From: Anaerotruncus rubiinfantis
GTDB lineage: Bacteria > Bacillota > Clostridia > Oscillospirales > Ruminococcaceae
Assembly: GCF_900078395.1 (NCBI RefSeq)
Contig: NZ_FKLA01000009.1
Coordinates: 347,305-411,304, forward strand
Direction: 5' to 3'
DNA length: 64,000 bases
Position 1 is the stretch's first letter; each line of letters begins with the position of its first letter. Below the pieces are notes generated by a model. It was not told the DNA's origin. It saw only the letters and a list, made by a program, of their open reading frames with translations, and searched no databases. Shown piece after piece: positions 40,037 through 49,074 of this stretch. The position numbers and the translations under genes were made by a program.

Positions 40037-41329
40037 TTGCTTCCGATCCTTTTTGTATCTTTTGTGGTTTTGCTGCTGCTCGGAGCCCCCATTGCATACA
40101 GTATGGGGCTCGCCTCCATCTTTGCGCTTCTGTTCGGCGGCGCGGGTTTTCCGCTGGAGGTTGTGGTTCAGCGCACCTATAACCTGCTGGACAGCTACTC
40201 CCTGCTGGCAATCCCCTTTTTCATTGTCAGCGGGGAGCTGATGAGTTCCGGCGGGATTTCCAAGCGTCTGGTGCAGTTTGCCTCGGACGCGGTGGGGCAC
40301 TTCCGTGGAAATATGGCGCAGGTTTCGATCCTTTCCAGCATGATATTCGCGGGCGTTTCCGGTTCCTCGGTCGCGGATGCGGCGGCGTGCGGATCGATCC
40401 TGATCCCCGCCATGCGCAGCAAGGGTTATGATAAGGGCTGGACGGCAGCCTTGCAGGCGTCCGCCGCGACGATGGGGCCGATTATCCCGCCGAGCATGAA
40501 TATGATCATCTACGGATCGCTCACCGGCGTGTCGATCGGCGCGCTGTTCATGGGCGGGGTGATTCCGGGTGTTTTGATCGGTGTGTCGATGATGTGCCTG
40601 GTGATCTTTCTGAGCACCCGCCCGAAGTTTGGATACCTGCGGGCATCCGGAAAATTTGTGGGTTTTAAAAAGCTGTGGACCAGCTTTAGACATGCGATCC
40701 TGGCGCTGTTTATGCCGGTGATCATCATTGGAGGGATCATCTCCGGCATCTTTACCGCCACCGAGGCCGGGATCGCGGCAACGGTCTACGCCCTGTTTGT
40801 CGGCATGTTTGTCTATAAGGAAATTCGGCTGAAAGATCTGGGCAGGATCTTTGTAAACGCCGCGCTCACCTCCTCCACGGTGCTGCTGATCGCCGGGCTG
40901 GCCGGCCCGTTCGGCTGGCTGATGGGAATCGTCCAGTTCCCGCAGAAGACGGTGGCCATGCTGACCACGCTGAGCGATAATCCGATCATCATCCTGCTGC
41001 TGATCATCCTGTTTTTGCTGGTGCTGACCTGCTTTGTGGAGGTACTCGCAGCCATGATCCTGGTGGCGCCGGTGCTTGTCCAGGTGTGCTCCACCTATTC
41101 CTTCCACCCGATTTACTTTGGGGTGATCGTGGTGATCGCGCTGCTGATTGGGCAGGTGACGCCGCCGGTCGGGGTTCTCCTGTATGTGACATCGGGGATC
41201 GCGGAATGCAAATTCAGCGAGATCTGCCGCCATATCTGGCCGTTTATCATCCTTCTGGCCACGGTCGTACTGCTCTGTGTGTTTTTCCCGCCTCTGGTGA
41301 CCTTCCTGCCGTCGCTGCTGATGAACTGA
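40037..41329 (+). CDS. dctM: TRAP transporter large membrane subunit DctM
   Basis: A TTG at 40037, 6 nt after GGAGGG, opens a 430-residue protein with about 12 helices. DctM motifs: LLAIPFFIVSGELMSSGGIS, GNMAQVSILSSMIFAGVSGS, SVADAAACGSILIP, and IIPPSMNMIIYGSLTGVSIG. It is the sodium-coupled transport subunit. Confidence 0.93.
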   Translation: MLPILFVSFVVLLLLGAPIAYSMGLASIFALLFGGAGFPLEVVVQRTYNLLDSYSLLAIPFFIVSGELMSSGGISKRLVQFASDAVGHFRGNMAQVSILSSMIFAGVSGSSVADAAACGSILIPAMRSKGYDKGWTAALQASAATMGPIIPPSMNMIIYGSLTGVSIGALFMGGVIPGVLIGVSMMCLVIFLSTRPKFGYLRASGKFVGFKKLWTSFRHAILALFMPVIIIGGIISGIFTATEAGIAATVYALFVGMFVYKEIRLKDLGRIFVNAALTSSTVLLIAGLAGPFGWLMGIVQFPQKTVAMLTTLSDNPIIILLLIILFLLVLTCFVEVLAAMILVAPVLVQVCSTYSFHPIYFGVIVVIALLIGQVTPPVGVLLYVTSGIAECKFSEICRHIWPFIILLATVVLLCVFFPPLVTFLPSLLMN

Positions 41330-41355
41330 GGGGCAGGGTACTGCAACAAAGCCAA

Positions 41356-41386
41356 AAAAGCTGTCCGGCTTAGCCGGGCAGCTTTT
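41356..41386 (+). terminator. terminator of the uronate operon
   Basis: AAAAGCTGTCCGGCT pairs with AGCCGGGCAGCTTTT around a single-base loop region (one G-T pair). Confidence 0.75.
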
Positions 41387-41462
41387 CATTTAAAAATGGA
41401 TCTGCGGCTTTAAAAATTTGAATTGTAAAAAAATTTGACGTTTTTTTGTTTCTTTTGCGAAT

Positions 41463-41490
41463 TGTTTTTTCAATTTTAAGGGCTATACTT
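41463..41490 (+). promoter_or_regulatory. promoter of the GntR regulator gene
   Basis: TTGTTT, a 16-nt spacer, then TATACT. The candidate operator at 41506 lies just downstream. Confidence 0.45.
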
Positions 41491-41505
41491 AAGACATCAG
41501 CGATA

Positions 41506-41515
41506 GATATATCAG
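41506..41515. promoter_or_regulatory. candidate GntR operator (copy 1)
   Basis: GATATATCAG, within an AT-rich near-palindrome, upstream of the GntR gene. The identical 10-mer recurs at 42248-42257, upstream of the first catabolic gene. Confidence 0.45.
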
Positions 41516-41557
41516 ATATATATAAGATGAATACCTTGAAATATATGAGGGTGAAGT

Positions 41558-42223
41558 ATGACGAGCGGCAAAACAGACTTGGCTTATGCGGAGATCAAAA
41601 AGAAAATACTGAGCGGAGCTCTCCCGCCCTTGAGCGACATTTCCGAAGATGCCCTGCAAAAGGAGCTGGAGATCAGCCGCACCCCCATACGGGAAGCGGT
41701 TCAGCGCCTGCAGAAGGAAGGGTTTGTCTATATCTATCCGCGCAAGGGGACGATCGTCAGCGAGGTTACCCCGGATCTGGTGCATGAAATCTACCAGATG
41801 CGTGAACTGAATGAACCGGCCATTGCCTGCGAAGCTTGCAAGCGGATTCAGCGCGACTGGCTGCTGATCCGGCGCAATGCTTTCGCCAATCCGCCGGAAG
41901 GGCTGACCGAACAGGAGCTGATCCAGTATTTCATTGAATACGACAGCGAACTGCATATGAGCCTGCTGGATTACTGCAACAACCGTTTTCTGCGCAATAT
42001 CATGACGATCGTTTATGACCACAGCCAGAGACTGCGTATCAAAACATCCCGGCCGACTCATAAAGAGCAGGATAATGCAACTCAGGAACATATCGACATT
42101 ATCGACGCGTTGCTTTCACAGGATCAGGAGCGGGTACGCAACGCTGTGCTGGAACATATCCGCAGTTCCCGCAAGATTTCGATTGGGTACTATAAATTTC
42201 AGGAGATTCTGGAGACTTTTTAA
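41558..42223 (+). CDS. GntR-family regulator, FadR/UxuR (FCD) subfamily
   Basis: The 221-residue protein has a winged helix (LAYAEIKKKILSGALPP, LQKELEISRTPIREAVQRLQ, VYIYPRKGTIVSEV) and an all-helical FCD effector domain. The latter has metal-ligand-like residues (YDSELHMSLLDYCNN, EHIDIIDALLSQDQERVRNA). FCD regulators of this type sense sugar acids and usually repress the adjacent operon. Confidence 0.9.
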   Translation: MTSGKTDLAYAEIKKKILSGALPPLSDISEDALQKELEISRTPIREAVQRLQKEGFVYIYPRKGTIVSEVTPDLVHEIYQMRELNEPAIACEACKRIQRDWLLIRRNAFANPPEGLTEQELIQYFIEYDSELHMSLLDYCNNRFLRNIMTIVYDHSQRLRIKTSRPTHKEQDNATQEHIDIIDALLSQDQERVRNAVLEHIRSSRKISIGYYKFQEILETF

Positions 42224-42247
42224 GAGACCCATTCTCTGCAATAATCA

Positions 42248-42257
42248 GATATATCAG
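42248..42257. promoter_or_regulatory. candidate GntR operator (copy 2)
   Basis: GATATATCAG, identical to 41506-41515, lies 90 bp before the enolase-superfamily gene, in the AT-rich promoter region of the second sugar-acid operon. Confidence 0.45.
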
Positions 42258-42347
42258 TTGAATATTTAATTTATATCACAAGAAAATTAGCATGATAAAA
42301 CATTAACAATAAATGTTAAAATTGTGCAAAGTTTTAGGAGGCAAACA

Positions 42348-43436
42348 ATGAAACACAGCATCAAAGACGTAAAGATCTACAGCGCGGTTTCCACCCTCAC
42401 CAAGCCGATCGCAGATTCCACCCATACGATCAGCAAAATCGCATTCTATGTGCTGGAAGTCGAGCTCGAGAGCGGCGTGACAGGACAGGGTTATCTGCTT
42501 TCGTTCCACTATTCCCCCGGTGCGATCGAGGGAGCGCTCAAAGACCTTAAAAAATTTGTGCTGGAGCACGGTTATCAGGCCTATGAGACGGTAAAGGTCA
42601 AAATGGACTACGACAAGGAAGCGGAATATTTCGGCCATGAAGGAATCCAAAAATGGGCGATCGCAACATTGAACGTCGCCATGTGGGACGCCTGGGGCAA
42701 AACGCTCGGCACGCCGGTTCATAAAATCCTCGGGGCCAGCGTGCAGAAGATCCCGGTTTACGGCAGCGGCGGCTGGATCTCCTATTCGGACGAGGAGCTG
42801 CTCGAAGAGGTGCTTGATTATAAATCCCGCGGATTCACCGCTGTGAAGATCAAGGTCGGCTCGAAGGACGGCGTTGCTCACGACCTGCACCGTCTCAAAA
42901 AGTGCCGTGAGGCGCTGGGTGACGGTGTGAAGATTATGATGGACGCAAATCAGGGCATGGATGTCCCGACCGCGCTGGAACTGGCGGAAAAAGCCCGCGG
43001 CATCGGTATCCAGTGGTTCGAGGAGCCGGTTGTGCACAACGACTTCGCCGGATACGAGCTGCTGCGCAGCAAATGCGGCATTGCGCTTGCCATGGGCGAA
43101 CGCGAATATAACTGCGAGGCGCTCAAGGCGCTGATTGCCCGCAACGCCCTCGATATGTGGCAGCCCGATCTGATCCGCATCGGCGGCGTGGAAGAATGGC
43201 GCAACTCGGTCGCGCTGGCCAACGCTTATGGCATCCCGGCGCTGCCGCACTACTACAAGGATTACGACGTGCCGCTGCTCTGCACCGTCCCGAAAGTCTA
43301 CGGCGCTGAGTCGTTCGACTGGATCGACGGCATCATCGACAATACCATGCGGATCGAAAACGGTTACGCTTATCCCCGCGAAGGCGCGGGCTGGGGCTTT
43401 ACCTTTAAGGAAGAGTTCCTGAAGGAGGTCAAATAA
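42348..43436 (+). CDS. enolase-superfamily sugar acid dehydratase (mandelate racemase subgroup)
   Basis: The 362-residue protein starts at 42348 after AGGAGGC. The barrel shows the KxK base (AVKIKVGSKDG) and the metal ligands in MMDANQGMD, WFEEPVVHNDFAG and AMGEREYNCEAL. The Asp/His dyad is in MWQPDLIRIGGVEEW and PALPHYYKDYD. This pattern fits acid-sugar dehydratases that yield 2-keto-3-deoxy acids. The exact substrate (gluconate, galactonate, galactarate and so on) cannot be read from sequence. Confidence 0.85.
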   Translation: MKHSIKDVKIYSAVSTLTKPIADSTHTISKIAFYVLEVELESGVTGQGYLLSFHYSPGAIEGALKDLKKFVLEHGYQAYETVKVKMDYDKEAEYFGHEGIQKWAIATLNVAMWDAWGKTLGTPVHKILGASVQKIPVYGSGGWISYSDEELLEEVLDYKSRGFTAVKIKVGSKDGVAHDLHRLKKCREALGDGVKIMMDANQGMDVPTALELAEKARGIGIQWFEEPVVHNDFAGYELLRSKCGIALAMGEREYNCEALKALIARNALDMWQPDLIRIGGVEEWRNSVALANAYGIPALPHYYKDYDVPLLCTVPKVYGAESFDWIDGIIDNTMRIENGYAYPREGAGWGFTFKEEFLKEVK

Positions 43437-43438
43437 CC

Positions 43439-44455
43439 GTGAAGGCTTTACAGGTTTTCGCACCGAATGAGATGCGTTTGGTCGAAACGGAAATCCCGGC
43501 GATCAAACACGACACCCAGGTGCTGGTCCGGATCACAGCGGCCGGGATCTGCGGTTCGGATGTACATATCCTGCACGGTTCGCATCCCTATGTCACCTAT
43601 CCCCGCATCATTGGCCATGAGGGCTGCGGCATCGTTGAGAAAACCGGCGCGGCGGTTGCCGATCTCAAAGTGGGTGACGGGGTGGTCATCGAACCGATCC
43701 GCGGCTGCGGCAGATGTTATGCCTGCCGCCACGGAAAATATAATATCTGCCCGGACATCGTGGTCGCGGGCGTGCATGAGGACGGAACCTTTGCGGAATA
43801 TATGGTGGTTGACCGCAGCCAGCTGCACAAATACGATCCCAGCCTAACGCCGGTGCAGGCGGCGGTCGCCGAGCCCTATACCGTTGGCGCGCAGGCCAAC
43901 TACCGTGCGGACACCTTGCCGGGTGACCTCGTACTGGTGCATGGAGCCGGCCCAATCGGGCTCATTGTCTGCGACATCGCACATACGCGCGGCGCGACAG
44001 TCATCGTTTCAGAGGTCAATGAGAAGCGGCTCGGGATGGCCCCCTGTTTCGGTGCAAAATATACGGTCAACCCCATGAAAGAGGACCTGGGCGCACGCGT
44101 CATGGAGATTTCCGGCGGAGAAGGCGCAAACGTCATCTTCGAGGCCTCCGGCGTCCCCAAGCTTACCGAACAGTCGATCGGGCTGCTTTCTCCCGGCGGG
44201 CGGTTTGTGCCGATGACCTTTGGCGCGCAGCCAATTCCTGTAAATTTCATGCCGGTCAACAAGAATGAGATCACCATCGCGGGCACTCGTAACCAGAATG
44301 GGAAATTTCCGGATATTGTCGCATCGCTTCCGGGCAGAATCGATCGGATTGACCGGCTGGTCACCCATGTGTTCCCGATCACAGAATATCAAAAGGCGTT
44401 TGACACGCTGGCCGACAGGGACAGCGGCGCCTGTAAGGTTGTCCTTACGTTTTGA
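43439..44455 (+). CDS. zinc-dependent alcohol/polyol dehydrogenase (MDR)
   Basis: A GTG start 2 bp after the dehydratase stop opens a 338-residue protein. It has catalytic zinc ligands (ITAAGICGSDVHILHGSHPY, IIGHEGCGIVEK), structural Cys (GCGRCYACRHGKYNIC) and Rossmann motif LVHGAGPIGLIVCD. It resembles sorbitol or threonine dehydrogenase-like enzymes that oxidise sugar acids such as L-gulonate or galactonate. Confidence 0.88.
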   Translation: MKALQVFAPNEMRLVETEIPAIKHDTQVLVRITAAGICGSDVHILHGSHPYVTYPRIIGHEGCGIVEKTGAAVADLKVGDGVVIEPIRGCGRCYACRHGKYNICPDIVVAGVHEDGTFAEYMVVDRSQLHKYDPSLTPVQAAVAEPYTVGAQANYRADTLPGDLVLVHGAGPIGLIVCDIAHTRGATVIVSEVNEKRLGMAPCFGAKYTVNPMKEDLGARVMEISGGEGANVIFEASGVPKLTEQSIGLLSPGGRFVPMTFGAQPIPVNFMPVNKNEITIAGTRNQNGKFPDIVASLPGRIDRIDRLVTHVFPITEYQKAFDTLADRDSGACKVVLTF

Positions 44456-44469
44456 AGGAGGAGTATCCC

Positions 44470-45243
44470 ATGAACAGCACAGAATTTGTCAACAGCCTGT
44501 TTAACCTGGAAGGCCATGTCGGAATTGTGACCGGCGCGTCCCGCGGAATCGGCGCGGGGATTGCCCGCATCATCAGCCAGGCCGGCGCGACCGTCTATGA
44601 TCTCGATGTCGGAGAACCCGCGGATGAAGAACAATTCAATGAAAAGGTCCGCTTTGTGAAGGTCGATCTCACCGACCGCGCAGCTTGTAAAAAAGTGATC
44701 GAGGAAATTGTCGCAAAGGAAGGCCAGCTAGATTTTCTCATCAACAATGCGGGCATCACACATAAGCAGCGCGCAGAGGAATTTGACATGGACCGCTATA
44801 AAAAAATCCAGGACATCAACCTGGAAACCCTGTTCGAGCTTTGCCGGATGTGTTATCCTTACCTCAAACAGTCCAAATACATCGGACGGATTCTGAGCAT
44901 CTCCTCTATGGGCGCGCATATGGGATTTAACGGCGTTGTGCCTTACTGCATCACCAAATCCGGCGTGCTGGGCCTTACCCGCGGGCTGGCCACGGAATGG
45001 GCCCATGACAATATCCTCGTCAACAGCGTAGCGCCAGGCTGGGTGCTGACCAAGCTCAATGCCGATATGTTTGAAAAGAACCCTGACCGAAAGGAAGCCG
45101 CATGGCGCAAGTTCCCGATGGACCGTTTTGGCACGCCGGAGGACATCGGAAATATGATGCTGTTTTTGCTTTCCGGCGCTTCCACCTATCTGACCGGACA
45201 GGACTTTGCGGTTGACGGCGGCGCGCTCGCCTACGGATTCTAA
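44470..45243 (+). CDS. SDR oxidoreductase, gluconate 5-dehydrogenase-like
   Basis: The 257-residue protein from the ATG at 44470 (after GAAGGAGGAG) has GHVGIVTGASRGIGAGIARI, NNAGITHKQRAEEFDM, SISSMGAHMGFNGVVPYCIT with the catalytic Tyr-x-x-x-Lys, and TGQDFAVDGGALAYGF. Likely it interconverts keto and hydroxy sugar acids with NAD(P)H. Confidence 0.88.
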   Translation: MNSTEFVNSLFNLEGHVGIVTGASRGIGAGIARIISQAGATVYDLDVGEPADEEQFNEKVRFVKVDLTDRAACKKVIEEIVAKEGQLDFLINNAGITHKQRAEEFDMDRYKKIQDINLETLFELCRMCYPYLKQSKYIGRILSISSMGAHMGFNGVVPYCITKSGVLGLTRGLATEWAHDNILVNSVAPGWVLTKLNADMFEKNPDRKEAAWRKFPMDRFGTPEDIGNMMLFLLSGASTYLTGQDFAVDGGALAYGF

Positions 45244-45256
45244 GGAGGAGAACAAA

Positions 45257-46066
45257 ATGAAACTTGCAGTCACAGGAAAGAACCAGGCCGGGAAGTTTGC
45301 GCCGCTTGTATTCCGCGGAAGCTACGACGAGATGATCCCGGCAGCGGCCCAAATCGGCTATGATGCCATGGAACTGCATATCCACAATTCGGCCGAGCTC
45401 GACCGTGCGGCGCTCAAAAAACTTTTTGACGAAAATGGAATCACCCTTTCCTCGATCGGGACCGGTTCGGCCTACGCCGAGGACCACCTGAGCCTTTCGA
45501 GCGACGACCCGGACAGCCGCCGCGGGGCGGTGGAACGGATGAAGGATCACATCGTCACCGCGCAGGACTACGACGCGGTCGTGATCATCGGGCTTATCAA
45601 GGGAATGATCCGGGACGCTTCCAGCAAAGAGGCCTGCATGCGGCATCTCTCCGAGAGCCTGCATGAGCTGGTGGATTTTGCCAAGGCGCATAAAGTTGTG
45701 CTGGTGCTGGAAATTCTCAACCGTTACGAGAGTGATTTTCTCAATACGATTGCGGAAGGCGTGGAATTTATCAAGGATTACGATACCGATTACCTCAAAC
45801 TGCACATCGATACCTATCATATGAACATTGAAGAAACCCATCCAGGGGAAAATATCCGCGCCGCCAGGGGGCTCATCGGTCACTGTCATATCGCGGATAG
45901 CGATCGCTGGTATGCGGGTCACGCCCACTATGATTTCAAAGAAACGGTGCGGGCCCTGCGCGACATCGGCTACGACCGCGCGCTTTCGGTCGAATCGTTC
46001 CTATTCCCCAATTCCGAAGAGTCTGCAAGGCGTTCCTTTGAAACATTAAAGGAAGCGTGCAAATAA
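45257..46066 (+). CDS. sugar phosphate isomerase/epimerase-like TIM barrel
   Basis: The 269-residue protein (MKLAVTGKNQAGKFAPLVFR) has the AP-endonuclease-2 fold metal ligands in VLVLEILNRYES (Glu), LKLHIDTYHMNIEE (Asp, His), IGHCHIADSDRW (His) and SVESFLFPN (Glu). Members are tagatose/psicose 3-epimerases, hydroxypyruvate isomerases and related enzymes. Probably it acts on a keto-sugar acid intermediate of this operon. Confidence 0.85.
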   Translation: MKLAVTGKNQAGKFAPLVFRGSYDEMIPAAAQIGYDAMELHIHNSAELDRAALKKLFDENGITLSSIGTGSAYAEDHLSLSSDDPDSRRGAVERMKDHIVTAQDYDAVVIIGLIKGMIRDASSKEACMRHLSESLHELVDFAKAHKVVLVLEILNRYESDFLNTIAEGVEFIKDYDTDYLKLHIDTYHMNIEETHPGENIRAARGLIGHCHIADSDRWYAGHAHYDFKETVRALRDIGYDRALSVESFLFPNSEESARRSFETLKEACK

Positions 46067-46116
46067 ATATCCGTTTAAAAAGGGAAAATGTAAAGTTTTC
46101 AGAAAGAAGGAGAATT

Positions 46117-47202
46117 ATGAAAAGAATCCTTACAGCAGTCTTGGCCTCCGCAATGCTTGTCACTTCATTGGCCGCCTGCGGCGGTGAGAATTCCGCCAGC
46201 AGCGCCGCCCCGGCTTCAAGCACGGCGCCCGCTTCCCAAACGTCAGGCTCCGAGCCTGCCGGCGAAGCCGCGCAGATTGACGCGCCTGCGGTCACCATTG
46301 ACGTCGGCTTCGGCCCGACCATCGACATGCCCTACGGCATCGCGCATGAATACTGGGCAAAAACCATTTCCGAGCGCAGCGGCGGCAACATGACCATGAA
46401 CGTTTTCCCGTCTGACCAGCTCGGCTCCACCAAGGACACCATTGACCAGTGCCTCACTGGCGACGCGGTCGTCACCTCCACCGACGTTTCCTATTTCGCG
46501 GACCTGGGCGTCAAGGACCTGATGATCATCCAGGCGCCGTATCTCTGCGAGACCTGGGAACAGATGGACAAGATCTTTGCAAGCGACTGGTTCAAAGAGC
46601 AGGAAGCGCTGCTTGAAGAGAAAGGCATTAAGGTATTGGCGGCAAACTGGCGTTACGGCGACCGCCACACCATCACCAAGAACAAGGTCGAACATCCCGC
46701 CGATATCAAAGGCATGAAGATCCGCGTCCCGCAGGCCACCGCATTCGTCAAAGGCTTTGAAGCGATTGGCGCATCCCCCACGCCTATGGCGCTGGGCGAC
46801 GTTTACACCGCGCTGCAGCAGGGCACCATCGACGGCCTGGAGAATCCGCTGCCGACCATCTACGGCAACAAATATCAGGAAGTTGCGAAATACCTTCTGC
46901 TCGACGCCCACATGAAGACGATCAACATCCAGGTTTGCGGCATTGATTTCTTCAATACCCTTTCCCCAGAACAGCAGGCGCTGCTGGTTGAAACCGCTGT
47001 GGACGCGGGCGAATACCAAAACGAGCTGGCCGCCGCAAAGGATGCCGAACTGCTTGCGGCGTTCGAGGCGGAAGGCTGCACCATCACCGAGATCGATTAT
47101 AACGAATGGAAAGAAGCCGCAAAAAGTTTCTATGACATGCCGGAATTTGCCGATTGGACCCCTGGCCTTTACGACCGGATCCAGGAGATCATGAACGCCT
47201 GA
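46117..47202 (+). CDS. dctP: TRAP transporter substrate-binding lipoprotein DctP (second set)
   Basis: The 361-residue protein has a lipobox (SAMLVTSLAACGG) and a Ser/Ala linker. The DctP core follows: MNVFPSDQLGSTKDTIDQCL, HPADIKGMKIRVPQATAFVK, IGASPTPMALGDVYTALQQG and TIDGLENPLPTIYGNKYQ. The Arg in MKIRVP is the ligand-carboxylate contact. It is expected to bind the sugar acid handled by the surrounding enzymes. Confidence 0.92.
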   Translation: MKRILTAVLASAMLVTSLAACGGENSASSAAPASSTAPASQTSGSEPAGEAAQIDAPAVTIDVGFGPTIDMPYGIAHEYWAKTISERSGGNMTMNVFPSDQLGSTKDTIDQCLTGDAVVTSTDVSYFADLGVKDLMIIQAPYLCETWEQMDKIFASDWFKEQEALLEEKGIKVLAANWRYGDRHTITKNKVEHPADIKGMKIRVPQATAFVKGFEAIGASPTPMALGDVYTALQQGTIDGLENPLPTIYGNKYQEVAKYLLLDAHMKTINIQVCGIDFFNTLSPEQQALLVETAVDAGEYQNELAAAKDAELLAAFEAEGCTITEIDYNEWKEAAKSFYDMPEFADWTPGLYDRIQEIMNA

Positions 47203-47220
47203 CACACCATGTAAGAGCTG

Positions 47221-47245
47221 CCAGGCGGGGGTTTCCCCCGCCTGG
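47221..47245 (+). promoter_or_regulatory. dctP-dctQ intercistronic hairpin (second set)
   Basis: CCAGGCGGGGG pairs perfectly with CCCCCGCCTGG around TTT, with no T-run after it. Confidence 0.6.
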
Positions 47246-47260
47246 CAACATCAGGAGGAG

Positions 47261-47770
47261 ATGGATTTGAAAGAGAAAAGCCTGCGGTCCACCTTGTGGC
47301 ATTTTGATTTTGCCCTATCCGGACTGGCATTGACCGCGCTGATTATCCTCACAAGCGTTGGTGTTGTCGCGCGGTATTTCCTGCATGAGCCGATCACCTG
47401 GCTGGAGGAGGTTCAGATGATGCTGATCGTCTGGACCACCTTTATGGGCGGCAGCGTCGCTTTCCGGCTCAAAGGACATGTGGCGATCGAAGTTGTGGTT
47501 GAACTGTTCCCCAAACCTGTGCAGAAGGTTCTGCGCTACATCGTATTTTTCTTTGTCCTTATCGTGCTTGCCGCGGTTACACGGGAAGGGATCAACCTGA
47601 TGGATCAGCTGATCCGGACCACTCGCGTCACCAGCATGCTGCATATCCCTTATGCGCTCATCTATTCGGCCATGCCGATCGGGTGTGTGCTGATGGGCAT
47701 CAATTTTATCCTGACCGAAGGAAAAGAACTGTTCCTGCAAAAAAAATCCGAAAAAAAGGAGGCGGAGTGA
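47261..47770 (+). CDS. dctQ: TRAP transporter DctQ (second set)
   Basis: The 169-residue protein has four helices and VVARYFLHEPITWLEEVQMM and FMGGSVAFRLKGHVAIEVVV, the DctQ signatures. It is preceded by AGGAGGAG, and the dctM start lies 1 bp past its stop. Confidence 0.92.
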   Translation: MDLKEKSLRSTLWHFDFALSGLALTALIILTSVGVVARYFLHEPITWLEEVQMMLIVWTTFMGGSVAFRLKGHVAIEVVVELFPKPVQKVLRYIVFFFVLIVLAAVTREGINLMDQLIRTTRVTSMLHIPYALIYSAMPIGCVLMGINFILTEGKELFLQKKSEKKEAE

Positions 47771-47771
47771 T

Positions 47772-49058
47772 TTGAATACCCTGATTACCGCATCCGTGAT
47801 CGTTCTGCTGCTCTGCCTCTTTATGAAAGTGCCGGTATTCATTTCCGTGCTTGCCGGTTCCGGCACCTATTTTTTGATGTCGGCAAACGTTTCTTCCCAA
47901 ATCCTTGCACAGCGGTTTGCTTCCGGCGTGGAAAGCGTCCCGCTGCTTGCGGTACCGTTTTTCGTCTGCGCTGGCGTCTTTATGAATTATTCCGGCGTCA
48001 CCGAACGGATTATGGCCTTCTGCGGCGCGCTGACCGGCCGTATGTGGGGCGGGCTGGCACAGGTGAATATCCTGCTTTCCACCCTGATGGGAGGCCTTTC
48101 CGGATCAAGCTTGGCGGACGCCGCGATGGAGGCGAAGATGCTCGTCCCGGAGATGGAGAAAAAGGGCATGAGCAAAGCGTTTTCCACCGTTGTCACCGCG
48201 TTTTCCTCTACGATCACTCCGCTCATTCCCCCTGGAATCGCGATGATCCTCTACGGCTCAATTGCGAATATCTCGATCGGGCAGCTATTTATGACCGGCA
48301 TCGCGGTCGGGCTGCTCATGTGTGTAACCATGATGATCCTGACCACCTTTATCGCGCACCGCCGCGGTTACAAGCCGATGCGTACCGATAAAATCCCGGT
48401 CACCGAAAAGCTCAGCGCCTTCAAGCACGCGGCTCTGCCGCTCTGCCTGCCGGTTATCATCATCGGCGGCATCCGTCTGGGCATCTTCACCCCGACCGAG
48501 GCTGGTGCGATTGCGATCCTCTATTCAATCCTGCTGGGCTTTATGTACCACCGTCTCAACACCAGAAATATGGTGGAAGGCATGCAGGAAACGATTGTAA
48601 CCACCGCTTCGATCATGCTGATCGTTGGGGCGGCCTCTGCGTTCGCATGGGTGCTCACCAAGGAGCGCATCCCGCAGATGCTCACCGAATGGATTGTCGC
48701 TACCGTCAATAACAAGTACCTGTTCCTGATCCTGATCAACATCTTCCTGCTGATCGTCGGCATGTTCATCGAAGGCAACGCGGCGACCATCGTTCTGGTT
48801 CCGCTGCTGGTACCGATGGCGCGGGCATTTGGAATCCACGATATCCAGTTTGCGTTTGTATTCATCTTCAACATGGCGATCGGCTCGATTACGCCGCCGA
48901 TGGGCACCATCATGTTCGTCAGCTGCGGCGTCACCGGATGTAAGATTCGGGACTTTCTGCGGGAAGCGGTTCCCTATTTCATACAGATGGGCGTCTGTCT
49001 GCTGCTGATCACCTTCGTGCCGGTTGTTACCACCTTTATGGTCGATCTATTTTATTGA
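47772..49058 (+). CDS. dctM: TRAP transporter DctM (second set)
   Basis: A TTG start after AAGGAGGCGG opens a 428-residue protein with about 12 helices. It has VPLLAVPFFVCAGVFMNYSG, GGLAQVNILLSTLMGGLSGS, SLADAAMEAKMLVPEMEKKG and ITPLIPPGIAMILYGSIANI. Confidence 0.93.
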   Translation: MNTLITASVIVLLLCLFMKVPVFISVLAGSGTYFLMSANVSSQILAQRFASGVESVPLLAVPFFVCAGVFMNYSGVTERIMAFCGALTGRMWGGLAQVNILLSTLMGGLSGSSLADAAMEAKMLVPEMEKKGMSKAFSTVVTAFSSTITPLIPPGIAMILYGSIANISIGQLFMTGIAVGLLMCVTMMILTTFIAHRRGYKPMRTDKIPVTEKLSAFKHAALPLCLPVIIIGGIRLGIFTPTEAGAIAILYSILLGFMYHRLNTRNMVEGMQETIVTTASIMLIVGAASAFAWVLTKERIPQMLTEWIVATVNNKYLFLILINIFLLIVGMFIEGNAATIVLVPLLVPMARAFGIHDIQFAFVFIFNMAIGSITPPMGTIMFVSCGVTGCKIRDFLREAVPYFIQMGVCLLLITFVPVVTTFMVDLFY

Positions 49059-49074
49059 TTGGGAGTCTTAACAC

